Positions 36,015 to 46,445 of a stretch of 64,000 nt of DNA are shown here, in pieces. How positions within the stretch are numbered: the stretch's first letter is position 1; each line of letters opens with the position of its first letter. The notes under the pieces were generated by a model. It did no database searches. It had not been told where the DNA came from and was given only the letters and a program-made list of their open reading frames with translations. This DNA comes from Clostridium sp. UBA2485 (lineage in GTDB: Bacteria; Bacillota; Clostridia; Clostridiales; Clostridiaceae): assembly GCF_002341865.1 (NCBI RefSeq), contig NZ_DDOV01000020.1, positions 7,529-71,528 on the forward strand, in the 5' to 3' direction. The position numbers and the translations under genes were made by a program.

Positions 36015-38651
36015 ATGGAAACTAAAAAGTATGTATACCTTTTTAAAGAAGGGAATGCAGCAATGAAAAATCTTCTTGGAGGAAAGGGTGCTAACCTTGC
36101 AGACATGACTAGTATAGGCATTCCAGTACCTCAAGGATTCACTGTTACAACAGAAGCTTGTAATAAGTATTATGAAGATAATGAAGTAATCTCAGAAGAA
36201 GTTGTTGAACAAATACATAGCAGGATGGGAGAGCTGGAAAAACTTACAGGAAAACAATTTGGTAGCTTAGAAAATCCACTATTAGTATCAGTTAGATCCG
36301 GTGCAAGAGCTTCAATGCCAGGCATGATGGATACAATATTAAACTTAGGTTTAAATGATGAAACAGTGGAAATTATGGCTAAAAAAACTGGAAATCCTAG
36401 ATTTGCATATGATTCATATAGAAGATTCATTCAAATGTTTTCAGATGTTGTTATGGAAATTGAAAAGAAACATTTTGAAGATATTATGGATGAAATCAAA
36501 GAAGCAAAAGGTGTTAAACTTGACACTGAGTTAGATGCAGATGACCTAAAAGAATTAGTTAAGAGATTTAAAGAATTCTATAAAAAGGAAAAAGGAGAAG
36601 ATTTTCCTTCCAATCCGAAAGTTCAACTAATAGAATCTATTACTGCAGTATTTAGATCTTGGAATAACCCAAGAGCTATAGTTTATAGAAGACTTAATGA
36701 TATTCCATCAAATTGGGGAACAGCTGTTAACGTACAAGAAATGGTATTTGGAAATAAAGGTGAAACATCAGGAACAGGAGTTGGATTTACTAGAAATCCT
36801 GCAACAGGAGAAAAGAAAATATTTGCTGAGTATTTAATGAATGCTCAAGGAGAAGATGTTGTTGCTGGTATTAGAACTCCTCATCCTATATCAAAATTGC
36901 ATGAAGACATGCCAGAAATATATAATCAATTTTTAGAGATTGCAAACAAATTAGAAAACCATTATAGAGACATGCAAGATTTAGAATTTACTATAGAAGA
37001 AGGAAAACTTTATTTCTTACAAACAAGAAATGGTAAGAGAACAGCTCAAGCTGCTTTAAAAATAGCTGTTGATTTAGAAGAAGAAGGAATGCTTACTAAA
37101 GAAGAAGCTGTTTTAAAAGTTGAGCCAAAACAACTAGACACACTATTACACCCAAATTTTGATAGTGTAGAACTTAAAAAAGCTAATGTTATAGCTAAAG
37201 GATTACCAGCATCTCCAGGAGCAGCTTGTGGTAAAGTTTATTTTACTGCTGAAGATGCAAAAGAAGCTCATGAAGATAGAGGAGAAAAAGTTGTCCTTGT
37301 AAGACTTGAAACTTCACCAGAGGATATAGAAGGTATGATTGCTGCCGAAGGTATATTAACAGTAAGAGGAGGAATGACTTCTCATGCTGCAGTTGTTGCT
37401 AGGGGCATGGGAACTTGCTGTGTTGCTGGATGTGGAGATTTAAAGGTTAATGAAGAAGCAAAAACTTTTGAAGCTTCAGGAGTTGTTTATCATGAAGGTG
37501 ATTACATTTCAATAGATGGTAGCACTGGTAATGTTTATGCTGGAGCAATAAAAACTGTTGAACCAGAAATTAGTGGATATTTTGGAATATTAATGGGATG
37601 GGCTGATGAAATTAGAGCGTTAAAAGTTAGAACTAATGCAGATACACCAAGAGATACAGCTCAAGCTATTAAGTTTGGAGCGCAAGGTGTAGGATTGTGT
37701 AGAACAGAGCATATGTTCTTTGATGCTGATAGAATAATGGCAGTTAGAGAGATGATAGTTGCAAAAACTGAAGAGCAAAGAAGAAAAGCTCTAACTAAAT
37801 TATTGCCAATGCAAAGACAAGATTTTATTGGAATTTATGAAGAATTAGAAGATAGACCAGCTACTATAAGATTCTTAGATCCACCTCTACATGAGTTTTT
37901 ACCATCAGACCGTGAGGATATAGAAGAATTAGCAAAAGATTTAGGAATAACTTATGAAGAATTAAAGAGTACAATTGATTCATTACATGAGTTTAATCCA
38001 ATGATGGGACATAGGGGATGTAGACTTGCTGTATCTTATCCAGAAATTGCAGAAATGCAAACTAGAGCTGTAATAGAAGCGGCTATAGATGTTAAAAAGA
38101 GAAAAGGTCATAATATAATACCAGAGATAATGATTCCACTTGTTGGAGAAGTTAAAGAATTAAAATATATTAAAGACATAGTTGTTAAAACAGCAGATGA
38201 AATAATAGAAGAAAGTGGAATAGAGCTTAAATACTTAGTAGGTACAATGATAGAAATTCCAAGAGCTACACTTACAGCAGATGAAATTGCAAAAGAAGCT
38301 GAATTCTTCTCATTTGGAACAAATGATTTAACTCAAATGACATTTGGATTCTCAAGAGATGACGCTGGAAATTTCTTAAAACATTACTACGATAAGAAAA
38401 TATATGAATTTGATCCATTCCAAAAACTAGATCAAACTGGTGTAGGTAAGCTTGTTAAAATGGCTACTGAACTTGGAAGAAAAACAAGAAATGATTTAAA
38501 AGTTGGTATATGTGGAGAACACGGTGGAGATCCATCTTCAGTAGAATTCTGCCATGATATAGGATTAAATTATGTGTCTTGTTCACCATTTAGAGTACCA
38601 GTAGCAAGACTTGCAGCAGCTCAAGCACAAATTAAAAATCCAAGAAAATAA
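36015..38651 (+). CDS. ppdK: Pyruvate, phosphate dikinase
   Basis: An 878-aa enzyme interconverting pyruvate + ATP + Pi and PEP + AMP + PPi. The N-terminal ATP-grasp domain opens FKEGNAAMKNLLGGKGANLA and shows VRSGARASMPGMMDTILNLG. The swivelling domain has the phospho-His loop GGMTSHAAVVARGMGTCCVA (about 450-470). The PEP/pyruvate barrel has GLCRTEHMFF, SFGTNDLTQMTFGFSRDDAG and CGEHGGDPSSVEFC with the catalytic Cys region. Full length. AAGGGGTTG precedes ATG 36015. It follows a CcpN-like regulator and ends with its own terminator. Confidence 0.98.
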   Translation: METKKYVYLFKEGNAAMKNLLGGKGANLADMTSIGIPVPQGFTVTTEACNKYYEDNEVISEEVVEQIHSRMGELEKLTGKQFGSLENPLLVSVRSGARASMPGMMDTILNLGLNDETVEIMAKKTGNPRFAYDSYRRFIQMFSDVVMEIEKKHFEDIMDEIKEAKGVKLDTELDADDLKELVKRFKEFYKKEKGEDFPSNPKVQLIESITAVFRSWNNPRAIVYRRLNDIPSNWGTAVNVQEMVFGNKGETSGTGVGFTRNPATGEKKIFAEYLMNAQGEDVVAGIRTPHPISKLHEDMPEIYNQFLEIANKLENHYRDMQDLEFTIEEGKLYFLQTRNGKRTAQAALKIAVDLEEEGMLTKEEAVLKVEPKQLDTLLHPNFDSVELKKANVIAKGLPASPGAACGKVYFTAEDAKEAHEDRGEKVVLVRLETSPEDIEGMIAAEGILTVRGGMTSHAAVVARGMGTCCVAGCGDLKVNEEAKTFEASGVVYHEGDYISIDGSTGNVYAGAIKTVEPEISGYFGILMGWADEIRALKVRTNADTPRDTAQAIKFGAQGVGLCRTEHMFFDADRIMAVREMIVAKTEEQRRKALTKLLPMQRQDFIGIYEELEDRPATIRFLDPPLHEFLPSDREDIEELAKDLGITYEELKSTIDSLHEFNPMMGHRGCRLAVSYPEIAEMQTRAVIEAAIDVKKRKGHNIIPEIMIPLVGEVKELKYIKDIVVKTADEIIEESGIELKYLVGTMIEIPRATLTADEIAKEAEFFSFGTNDLTQMTFGFSRDDAGNFLKHYYDKKIYEFDPFQKLDQTGVGKLVKMATELGRKTRNDLKVGICGEHGGDPSSVEFCHDIGLNYVSCSPFRVPVARLAAAQAQIKNPRK

Positions 38652-38654
38652 TAT

Positions 38655-38684
38655 TAAAAAGCGTGGTTTTTACCACGCTTTTTA
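38655..38684 (+). terminator. Terminator of ppdK
   Basis: AAAAAGCGTGG pairs perfectly with CCACGCTTTTT around a 6-nt loop, with a T-tail. Confidence 0.92.
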
Positions 38685-38813
38685 AATTGAATAAAACTAA
38701 GTCTCGATTAATGTTTTCACAAATAAGGTATAATATATATGTATATCATACTAAAAGTAGAAGTATATTAATTTATTGTATTAAAAAGCTGAAGGTGTTT
38801 TAATAAATTGACT

Positions 38814-38997
38814 ATTGACAATTGACAAAAGAGAATTATTGATACTTCTCTTTTGTAAGAAAAGCTTTCAATTGATTTCTTTTTTGAAGTGACGTAGCAA
38901 TTTCTTATAAAGGATTAGCAATTATGTTCCTAACAAAAAAATCTATTAAAGAAATTAGTTTTAATTAAACTAATTTCCACCATAATTGTCAATTGTC
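38814..38997. repeat. Nested inverted-repeat block with CAATTGTC ends
   Basis: GACAATTGACAA (38817-38828) and TTGTCAATTGTC (38986-38997) are perfect 12-bp inverted ends. Inside are two more perfect hairpins: CAAAAGAGAA/TTCTCTTTTG (38826-38855) and GAAATTAGTTT/AAACTAATTTC (38951-38977). No coding capacity. The shape suggests a small interspersed element between ppdK and the convergent CotS-like gene; the GACAATTGA motif recurs, degenerate, near 8,699, 11,976, 31,443 and 35,132. Confidence 0.5.
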
Positions 38998-39017
38998 CGT
39001 TTTCAATTCTTTATTGA

Positions 39018-40088
39018 TTAAAGTTTTGTATTGAATTTTTTTTCAATATAACATTTAAAACCAAAGGAAAAATTTAATTGGTCTTCCATATATATATTAG
39101 ATTTTTTTAGCATGGATACAAAAGCTTTTCTATTACATTTTGAAATGTTAGCATAGTAATCTCTAGATATTTTCCAATATTTTTGTGGAAAGCTTAAATA
39201 AGCTAAAATATATTTATAGTCCTCAAGATTTAAAGGGTTATGTTTTTCATAAGTATTTAAAAAACTTATGGTTAAATCTAAACCCCATCTATTTTTTTCT
39301 TTTCTTAAAAGTCTTCTTAGGCAATAGGAGATATCTAGAGCACAGTAATCAATTTTGCATTTGTCAAAATCTATAAGCCATAAATTATCATCTTCATCAA
39401 CTATAAGATTTTTACTAACATAATCGTTATGGCAAAGTGAAGCTGTTAAATCCTCTTCTTTAATTGTAATTGCTATACTATGAGATATTTTAGCAAGTTT
39501 TATGTTAGTATCGAAGTTCTTAAGATAAATCTTAGAGTAGTTATCATGATATTTATATGCTAGGTTAGAATACATAAGCAAATTATTAAAGTGTTTATTT
39601 ATAGAATTATAAAGACTGCTACATCCAATCTTATTCTTACTACCTAATATAGGTTCAAAATTTTTACTAATGTCATGAACTTTACCAAGATTTGAAGAAG
39701 CTAATAATATTTCATAAACTGAGTCAAAGTCGCATTTATCACCATTTACCCAAGAAGTTAATATAAATAACATATTTTCGTAAACAACATATCTGCCGTG
39801 ATTTGTAGTTGATAATATTCTAGGAACATTTATGTTATGACGATATAACCATTCTATAGCTGAATACACAAAAAGGAGTTCTTCAACAGGATAGTAAACT
39901 TTTTTTAGACAATATCTATCTTCACCATTCTCTATCATATAAACAGCTCTTTGCTTGTCAGTATTCTTTAATTTTACCTGTTCCACTATAGCATTATTCA
40001 AATTATAATGAGGCAAAACATGTTTCTTTACATTATTTTCAGACAATAATTCTATATTATTTTTATAAATTGTTGCAGTAGTCATCAT
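39018..40088 (-). CDS. CotS-family spore coat kinase-like protein
   Basis: A 356-aa protein with the aminoglycoside phosphotransferase/choline-kinase fold. The N-lobe lysine region is DRYCLKKVYYPVEELLFV; the catalytic loop is CHNDYVSKNLIVDEDDNLWL and the metal-binding motif is IDFDKCKIDYCALDISYCLR. This matches the CotS/YtaA/YutH group of spore coat proteins. AAGGAGAG lies 6 bases before the first of two adjacent ATGs (40088 and 40085). It is divergent from dgt and convergent with ppdK. Substrate unknown. Confidence 0.88.
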   Translation of the reverse strand: MMTTATIYKNNIELLSENNVKKHVLPHYNLNNAIVEQVKLKNTDKQRAVYMIENGEDRYCLKKVYYPVEELLFVYSAIEWLYRHNINVPRILSTTNHGRYVVYENMLFILTSWVNGDKCDFDSVYEILLASSNLGKVHDISKNFEPILGSKNKIGCSSLYNSINKHFNNLLMYSNLAYKYHDNYSKIYLKNFDTNIKLAKISHSIAITIKEEDLTASLCHNDYVSKNLIVDEDDNLWLIDFDKCKIDYCALDISYCLRRLLRKEKNRWGLDLTISFLNTYEKHNPLNLEDYKYILAYLSFPQKYWKISRDYYANISKCNRKAFVSMLKKSNIYMEDQLNFSFGFKCYIEKKFNTKL

Positions 40089-40686
40089 AACACTCTCCTT
40101 TAAACATTACATTATAAGGATATTAAGGAAAAAACATTAATATACATCAATATTAAAAATACTTATAAAAAAGTTTAAATACATAAATAAAGGGTTTTAC
40201 ATTTAAAGAGGCGAATATTCTATAGACACTTACAGTTTAAAAATTCGTTAAATTTAAACTGTTATAATATAAAAGTTATGTTATAAAGTCTAAAATTATA
40301 TAAAGTTTTCATGGTAGTTTATAATTAGGTTTCTAAATATGAGTGTGTAAAATAGTCAAGTTTAGAAACCTAAAAAGATTATAATTTAAAATGAATAAAC
40401 AGATTTTCACCTTTTGAATATCATTGGTATTTAAAGGAGAATATATATATAATACATTGAAATTTAATGTATAGCTCAATATAACTGCTTAATTTGATAG
40501 TTTGATTTATAACTTTAATCAATAAACAATCTGAAATAGAAAGCTCACAATTATTCATTAACAATCATTAATTATAAATTTTATAAGGATAAATACTTTA
40601 CGGATTGCGAATGTTGAACTGTGAATTGAATAGGTACAATTAGAAAACTAAATAGCTATATATTAAATTATTAGGAGGAGTGATGG
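40089..40686. other. 600-bp divergent intergenic region with three inverted repeats
   Basis: No gene. ACAGTTTAAA / TTTAAACTGT (40232-40241 and 40253-40262) is directly followed by TATAAT (40263-40268). TAGGTTTCTAAA / TTTAGAAACCTA (40326-40337 and 40361-40372) is a perfect 12-bp stem with a 23-base loop. Farther right is CAATTATTCATTAACAATCATTAATTATAAA-like repeat debris (about 40549-40580; not a perfect repeat). These could be operators for the two divergent genes or interspersed element remains. Confidence 0.5.
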
Positions 40687-41718
40687 ATGAACATAAGAGA
40701 AAGAATAGAAAAAAATGAAGAGCTTATTCTAAATCCTTATGCAGCATTATCAATTAACTCTAAAGGAAGAGTAATTAAGGAAAATAAAGATGAAATGAGA
40801 ACCGATTATATGGTGGATAGAGACAGAATAATACATTGCAAATCTTTTAGAAGATTAAAATTAAAGACTCAGGTGTATATTAAAACTTGGAATGATCACT
40901 ATAGAACTAGGCTTACTCATACTTTAGAAGTTAGTCAAATCGCTAGAACTATAGGAAAAGGTATAGGACTTAATGAAGATTTAATAGAAGCTATTGCACT
41001 AGGGCATGATATAGGCCATGTTGCTTTTGCGCATAATGGTGAGGAGGTTTTAAATGAATTATTACCTCAAGGGTTTAAACATAATGAAAATAGTGTTAGA
41101 GTTTTAACAAAAATTGAAAAGTTAGGGAAAGGGCTAAATTTAACTTATGAGGTTATAGATGGAATATTGAATCATAGTGGATTTTCTTCCCAATCAAAAG
41201 GGGCTTGTACTTTGGAAGGACAAGTAGTAAAATATAGTGACAAAATTGCCTATGTGAATCATGATATAGATGATTCTATAAGAGCAGGAATTCTCCGTGA
41301 AAGTGACTTGCCAAGAGAAGTTATAGAAGTTTTAGGAAAAAATCATAGCAATAGAATTGAAAGCTTGGTCAATGACTGTATTTATAATACTTTGGAAAAC
41401 ATTAAAAATAATAATATTCAAGTTGCATTGTCAAATAAAGTACAAGAATCTTTAGGTGAACTTAGGAATTTTATGTTTAAAAATATATATAAAGGAAATA
41501 TTTTAAAAGTAGAGAGAGAAAAAGCAAAATTTGTTTTAAAGCATGTATATTCATATTTTTACAAACATCCAGAAAAACTGCCATATTTTTATAAGACCAT
41601 TGCGAATAATGAAGGGCTTGAACAGGGTGTTGCAGATTATATTTCAGGCATGAGCGATGAGTATTGTTTACAGCTTTTTAATGATTTATATGTGCCCAAA
41701 CAAAGCATTTATATATAA
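40687..41718 (+). CDS. dgt: Deoxyguanosinetriphosphate triphosphohydrolase-like protein
   Basis: A 343-aa HD-domain hydrolase removing triphosphate from dNTPs. HD residues appear in [37 protein letters not shown] and [19 protein letters not shown]. The N-terminus ([17 protein letters not shown], then [18 protein letters not shown]) is the standard Firmicute type found just before dnaG. AGGAGGAGTG precedes ATG 40687. Roughly 190 bases separate it from dnaG. Confidence 0.94.
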   Translation: MNIRERIEKNEELILNPYAALSINSKGRVIKENKDEMRTDYMVDRDRIIHCKSFRRLKLKTQVYIKTWNDHYRTRLTHTLEVSQIARTIGKGIGLNEDLIEAIALGHDIGHVAFAHNGEEVLNELLPQGFKHNENSVRVLTKIEKLGKGLNLTYEVIDGILNHSGFSSQSKGACTLEGQVVKYSDKIAYVNHDIDDSIRAGILRESDLPREVIEVLGKNHSNRIESLVNDCIYNTLENIKNNNIQVALSNKVQESLGELRNFMFKNIYKGNILKVEREKAKFVLKHVYSYFYKHPEKLPYFYKTIANNEGLEQGVADYISGMSDEYCLQLFNDLYVPKQSIYI

Positions 41719-41906
41719 TTTATAATTTTACTAAGACATTATAAAACTACAAAAATTTGCATTTTTGAAGGAAAAATCTAATTTACAAAGAATATATAAA
41801 AAGTAAAAAAGTTTATTTTATAAAAACTTATAAGAAAAAAGAAGGATTTTATACTTTTTTGTCGAAAATGACAAAAGTGTAAAATTAAAAGGTGGGATAT
41901 AATTTA

Positions 41907-43667
41907 GTGATTTCAGAAGAAGTCATACAAAAAGTAAAAGAACAAACAGATATTATTGATGTAATATCAGAAAAAGTAAGACTCAAAAAATCAGGACGAA
42001 ATTTCATAGGAAATTGTCCTTTTCATAGTGAAAAAACTCCATCATTCACTGTTTCTCAGGATAAACAAATATATAAATGTTTTGGTTGCGGAGAAGCAGG
42101 AAATGTATTTAGTTTTATTATGAAAGTTGAAAATAAGAGTTTTCCTGAAGCAGTTAAAGCTTTGGCTGAAAAGGTTGGTATTGAGGTAGAGGAAAAAAGC
42201 AATTTAAATAAAGCTAAAAAAGATAAGTTTGAAAAAATGAAAAAGTTAAATGTAGATGCAGCTAAATACTTCTATGCAAATTTAAGAAAAAATAAAAAAG
42301 CTTTCCAGTACCTAAAGAATAGGTCTATGGATGAAAGAACTATGACAAAATTTGGACTTGGATTTGCATTAGATGAATGGCACGCACTCGGAGACTATTT
42401 AAGGGGAAAAGGTTATAGTGATAAGGAGATGTCAGATCTAGGACTAATTATTAAAAGTAAAAAGAGCAACTACTATGACCGTTTTAGGAATAGAGTTATT
42501 TTTCCAGTTTTTGATTATAAGGGTGTAGTTATTGGTTTTGGAGGCAGAGTTTTAGATGACTCAAAGCCTAAATATTTAAATTCACCAGAAACACCTTTAT
42601 TTTTAAAAGGAACCAACTTGTATGGTTTAAATTTTGCCATAAAACAAAATATGAATAGAACAGTTGTTATTGTTGAAGGATATATGGACTGTATTGCACT
42701 TCATCAACAAGGTATAACTAACGTTGTGGCAACTTTGGGGACTGCTTTAACGGAGCAACAAGCAAAGTTATTAAAAAGATATGCAGACAAGGCAATAATT
42801 TCCTATGATGCGGATTTAGCAGGTCAAAAGGCTACTTTAAGAGGACTAGACATACTAAAAAAATCTGGATTTGATGTTAGGGTTTTATCAGTCCCAAGTG
42901 GAAAGGATCCAGATGAGTTCATAAAGACTTACGGCAAAGAAGCCTTTCAGGCATTAATAAATGAAGCTATGCCACTTGTTGATTACAAAATCAAAAAAGT
43001 AGAAGAAGGCATAAATTTTACAGATAATGAAATGATAATAAGGTATAAAAATAAAGTATTAGAAATAATAAAAGACTTAAGTGATTTTGAAAAAAATATA
43101 TATATAAAACAAGTTGCAGAGAAACTTAAAGTAAAAGAAGAGTTATTAAGTGACGAATTTAACCAAAAAATCAAACAAAATGAAAAAAATGATAATATAC
43201 AGCATAATTATGGGCAAAATCTATATATAGAGCCAGCTCATATTAAGGCTGAAAGAATATTACTTAAGTTTATGTTAACAGATACTGATAAATTTAATTT
43301 TATATCTTATGAATTAAAGGATTGTGGTTTTGTATCTTACAGTCATAAAACACTTTATGATTTAATTTTAAAATTTAATGATTTATCCTATGAAGATAAA
43401 TTAAAACATATCGAGAATAACTGTAATGATAGTGAAACTACAAAACAATTTATTAACTTGATGGAATATGAAATAAGTGGAGATAAGTATGACCTTGATA
43501 AAATGATTCATGATTGTATCAAGATGATTAAAAAATATAGGTTAGAGGAGTCGGAAAAAGAAGTTATGAATAAAATTAAACAGTATGAATCTAAAGGCCT
43601 TGTAGAGAAGTCTTTAAAGTGTACACAAGAGTTAATTGATATACAAAAGGCATTAAAAAACATATAA
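41907..43667 (+). CDS. dnaG: DNA primase DnaG
   Basis: A 586-aa primase that makes RNA primers at replication forks. Zinc ribbon [20 protein letters not shown] then [23 protein letters not shown] catalytic core with [18 protein letters not shown] and [20 protein letters not shown]; a C-terminal DnaB-binding helical domain. GTG 41907 is chosen ([17 protein letters not shown] matches family starts) with AAAGGTGGG upstream; the in-frame GTG at 41892 lies inside that site. dnaG is followed by sigA with 22 bases between, the conserved macromolecular-synthesis operon without rpsU. Confidence 0.97.
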   Translation: MISEEVIQKVKEQTDIIDVISEKVRLKKSGRNFIGNCPFHSEKTPSFTVSQDKQIYKCFGCGEAGNVFSFIMKVENKSFPEAVKALAEKVGIEVEEKSNLNKAKKDKFEKMKKLNVDAAKYFYANLRKNKKAFQYLKNRSMDERTMTKFGLGFALDEWHALGDYLRGKGYSDKEMSDLGLIIKSKKSNYYDRFRNRVIFPVFDYKGVVIGFGGRVLDDSKPKYLNSPETPLFLKGTNLYGLNFAIKQNMNRTVVIVEGYMDCIALHQQGITNVVATLGTALTEQQAKLLKRYADKAIISYDADLAGQKATLRGLDILKKSGFDVRVLSVPSGKDPDEFIKTYGKEAFQALINEAMPLVDYKIKKVEEGINFTDNEMIIRYKNKVLEIIKDLSDFEKNIYIKQVAEKLKVKEELLSDEFNQKIKQNEKNDNIQHNYGQNLYIEPAHIKAERILLKFMLTDTDKFNFISYELKDCGFVSYSHKTLYDLILKFNDLSYEDKLKHIENNCNDSETTKQFINLMEYEISGDKYDLDKMIHDCIKMIKKYRLEESEKEVMNKIKQYESKGLVEKSLKCTQELIDIQKALKNI

Positions 43668-43689
43668 GTTGATGAAGGGAGGTAATGTA

Positions 43690-44745
43690 ATGAAAGATAA
43701 AAATACAAAAATAACTGTAGTTAAAAAGCTGATTGAAAAAGGTAAAAAGAAGGGTTCATTAACGTATAAAGAAATAATAGATGAACTTGATGAAATAGAT
43801 TTAAGCCCAGAGCAAATTGAAAAAATATATGAAGTATTAGAATCAATGGAAATAGATGTTGTGGGAGATCTTCAAGAAGAGGAAGAAGAAATAGATATAT
43901 CTATACCAGAAGGTATTACTATAGATGACCCAGTAAGAATGTATTTAAAAGAAATAGGTAAAGTACCGCTATTATCATCAGAAGAAGAAATAGAACTTGC
44001 AAAGAGAATTGAAGAAGGCGATGCTTATGCGAAAAAGAAATTAGCAGAAGCTAACTTAAGACTGGTTGTAAGCATTGCTAAAAGATATGTGGGAAGAGGA
44101 ATGTTATTTCTTGATTTGATTCAAGAGGGTAATTTAGGTCTTATTAAAGCTGTTGAAAAGTTTGATTATAGAAAAGGTTATAAGTTCAGTACTTATGCTA
44201 CATGGTGGATTAGACAGGCAATAACTAGAGCTATTGCTGATCAGGCTAGAACTATAAGAATACCAGTACACATGGTTGAAACTATTAATAAACTTATAAG
44301 AGTTTCTAGACAATTACTACAGGAATTAGGTAGAGAACCATTACCGGAAGAAATTGCAAAGCAAATGGATATGTCAGTAGATAAAGTTCGTGAGATTATG
44401 AAAATTGCTCAAGAACCAGTATCACTTGAAACTCCGATAGGGGAAGAGGAAGATAGTCATTTAGGAGATTTTATTCCAGATGATGATGCTCCAGCGCCAG
44501 CAGAAGCAGCTGCCTTTACTATGCTCAAAGAACAACTAATAAGTCAATTACGTACATTAACTCCAAGGGAAGAAAAGGTTTTAAGATTAAGGTTTGGATT
44601 GGATGATGGAAGAGCTAGAACCTTAGAAGAGGTTGGTAAAGAATTTAATGTAACAAGAGAAAGAATAAGACAAATAGAAGCTAAAGCTTTAAGAAAGTTA
44701 AGGCATCCAAGTAGAAGTAAGAAATTAAAAGATTATCTAGATTAG
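43690..44745 (+). CDS. sigA: RNA polymerase primary sigma factor SigA
   Basis: A 351-aa housekeeping sigma. Region 1.1 is short ([20 protein letters not shown]), region 1.2 is [20 protein letters not shown], region 2 is [20 protein letters not shown] and [20 protein letters not shown] with [16 protein letters not shown], and region 4 has the [26 protein letters not shown] 43690 lies 7 bases after GGGAGG; earlier in-frame ATGs at 43669 and 43672 lie upstream of that site. Directly follows dnaG. Confidence 0.98.
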   Translation: MKDKNTKITVVKKLIEKGKKKGSLTYKEIIDELDEIDLSPEQIEKIYEVLESMEIDVVGDLQEEEEEIDISIPEGITIDDPVRMYLKEIGKVPLLSSEEEIELAKRIEEGDAYAKKKLAEANLRLVVSIAKRYVGRGMLFLDLIQEGNLGLIKAVEKFDYRKGYKFSTYATWWIRQAITRAIADQARTIRIPVHMVETINKLIRVSRQLLQELGREPLPEEIAKQMDMSVDKVREIMKIAQEPVSLETPIGEEEDSHLGDFIPDDDAPAPAEAAAFTMLKEQLISQLRTLTPREEKVLRLRFGLDDGRARTLEEVGKEFNVTRERIRQIEAKALRKLRHPSRSKKLKDYLD

Positions 44746-44770
44746 AGCACCATCTTGGTGTTCTTTTTTT
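44745..44770 (+). terminator. Terminator of dnaG-sigA
   Basis: GAGCACCA pairs with TGGTGTTC (wobbles) around a 4-nt loop, followed by seven T. Confidence 0.85.
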
Positions 44771-44805
44771 AACACTATTATACATAAAGTTAAAATATAA
44801 TTAAA

Positions 44806-44834
44806 TTTACCATCTATGGATTTTATGGTATAAT
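44806..44834 (+). promoter_or_regulatory. Promoter upstream of the PH-like membrane protein operon
   Basis: TTTACC (44806-44811), 17-base spacer, TATAAT (44829-44834), about 20 bases before the ribosome site of the 44,856 gene. Confidence 0.7.
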
Positions 44835-44855
44835 TTGAGCAAAGAAGGTGATAAA

Positions 44856-45743
44856 ATGACGGTATTTACTTCTAAAAAAGATAAAGAAGTAATCTCAATA
44901 TTGCTACTAGCATTGTTGTACAATGTTTTGCTTGTAATTTTGATAAATAATATGCACTCTTATGTAGTTATAAATTTACTAAGATTAATGATTGTAGCTT
45001 GTAATTTATATTACTTTTATTATATATTTTTATGGCTATCATTAAAATATGAACTATATGAAGACAAATTAATAATTAATGGTCTAAATGGATTAAAGAA
45101 GATAGAAATCCCATTAAAAGATATAGAAGGATATACAAAATTAAGTGGTAAAATTAAAGGTGTAAAATTATCAGGGATTGCAACAAATACTTTTGCATTA
45201 GGTAGAACTGTAGTTAAAAAAGTTGGTACTACAAGAATGTTTGTGACTAATAATAAAAATGTTATATATTTAAAAACACAGGATTGCAACATTGCAATTT
45301 CTCCAGAAGATGTGTCTGCAGTAGAAGGTTTATTAAATAAGAATGGTATTTACTTAATGGATTGGGAAACAAAGTTTAATAAGGTAAATAAGTTATATAA
45401 AAATATAAAGTATAAATTACCATTATTTTTAACGAGTATTGTTATTATAATACTTACTATAAATCCATTATTTTTATATGTAACTCAAAGATTGCCAGAT
45501 GTAATGCCAATAACTTTTGATGCCAAGCTTAGACCAGTAGTCATGGGCACACCTAAGCAATTTACTTTTACACAAATGACTTATGGAGGATTAAATATGG
45601 GATTGCTGTTTTGTATGTATTATGCCTCTTATTTTTGTGCTAAATATGATAAAAAAACAGCCTATAGATATTTATATATAGCCTTAGCGGTAGCATCAGT
45701 ATTTTTATATATGCAAATAAGAATGTTATTAATAGCAGTGTAA
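44856..45743 (+). CDS. Membrane protein with a bacterial PH-like domain
   Basis: A 295-aa protein: two N-terminal TM helices (about 14-33 and 38-61), a soluble PH-like beta domain (about 62-165, YELYEDKLIINGLNGLKKIE then IPLKDIEGYTKLSGKIKGVK and TRMFVTNNKNVIYLKTQDCN), and further TM helices at about 185-210 and after 240. This TM-bPH-TM layout is shared by several Firmicute membrane proteins of unknown role. ATG 44856 follows AAGAAGGTG; the in-frame TTG at 44835 is upstream of it. It lies 12 bases before trmK and is probably cotranscribed. Confidence 0.8.
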   Translation: MTVFTSKKDKEVISILLLALLYNVLLVILINNMHSYVVINLLRLMIVACNLYYFYYIFLWLSLKYELYEDKLIINGLNGLKKIEIPLKDIEGYTKLSGKIKGVKLSGIATNTFALGRTVVKKVGTTRMFVTNNKNVIYLKTQDCNIAISPEDVSAVEGLLNKNGIYLMDWETKFNKVNKLYKNIKYKLPLFLTSIVIIILTINPLFLYVTQRLPDVMPITFDAKLRPVVMGTPKQFTFTQMTYGGLNMGLLFCMYYASYFCAKYDKKTAYRYLYIALAVASVFLYMQIRMLLIAV

Positions 45744-45755
45744 AGGATGACGGAA

Positions 45756-46445
45756 ATGAACTTAAGCGATAGATTAAAAACCGTAGGTGAAATGATAAAA
45801 GATGTTAACACCATTGTAGATGTGGGAACAGACCATGCCTATATACCAATTTATCTTATTAAGAATAATATTATAGAAAAAGCTATAGCTTCTGACATCA
45901 ATAGTGGTCCTGTAGAAAAGGCAAAAAAAAATGTCAGTGATTATAATTTGCAGGATAAGATAAGTTGTAGATTAGGTGGAGGACTTACTACTGTAAAACC
46001 TAAGGAAGTGGATGCAGCTATAATAGCAGGTATGGGAGGAAACTTAATTAGAGATATAATTGAAGAAAGCAAAGAAGTTTTTAAAAATCTTGATTATGCT
46101 ATACTTCAGCCTGTTCAAAATCCAGAGGTGTTAAGGGAATATATTTATAAAAGTGGATACAAAATAATAGATGAAGAACTAGTAAAAGAAGAAGATAAAT
46201 TTTATGAAATTTTTAAAGTTAAATATGATAATAAAATTAAAGAAACACAAGCTATATACTATGAAGTTAGTGAAACTCTTATAAAGAAGAAACATCCTGT
46301 GATGAAGGAATATTTAGTATTTAAGTTAGATAAATATACTAAGATTTACAGTGGCTTAAATCAAGAAACTGAAAGTGCTATAAAAAGAAAAGAACAATTA
46401 GAGAAAATAATTATAAAGCTAAAGGAGTTTTTACAATGTCTTTAA
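45756..46445 (+). CDS. trmK: tRNA (adenine22-N1)-methyltransferase TrmK
   Basis: A 229-aa SAM enzyme that methylates A22 in tRNA. It starts NLSDRLKTVGEMI, with the SAM loop IVDVGTDHAYIPIYLIK, then DINSGPVEKAKKNV, IAGMGGNLIRDII and LQPVQNPEVLREYI, all TrmK signatures. ATG 45756 sits 8 bases after AAAGGA; ATG 45747 is in frame but overlaps that site. Placed between sigA and the Nif3-like gene, as in most Firmicutes, and its end overlaps the next start by 10 bases. Confidence 0.95.
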   Translation: MNLSDRLKTVGEMIKDVNTIVDVGTDHAYIPIYLIKNNIIEKAIASDINSGPVEKAKKNVSDYNLQDKISCRLGGGLTTVKPKEVDAAIIAGMGGNLIRDIIEESKEVFKNLDYAILQPVQNPEVLREYIYKSGYKIIDEELVKEEDKFYEIFKVKYDNKIKETQAIYYEVSETLIKKKHPVMKEYLVFKLDKYTKIYSGLNQETESAIKRKEQLEKIIIKLKEFLQCL

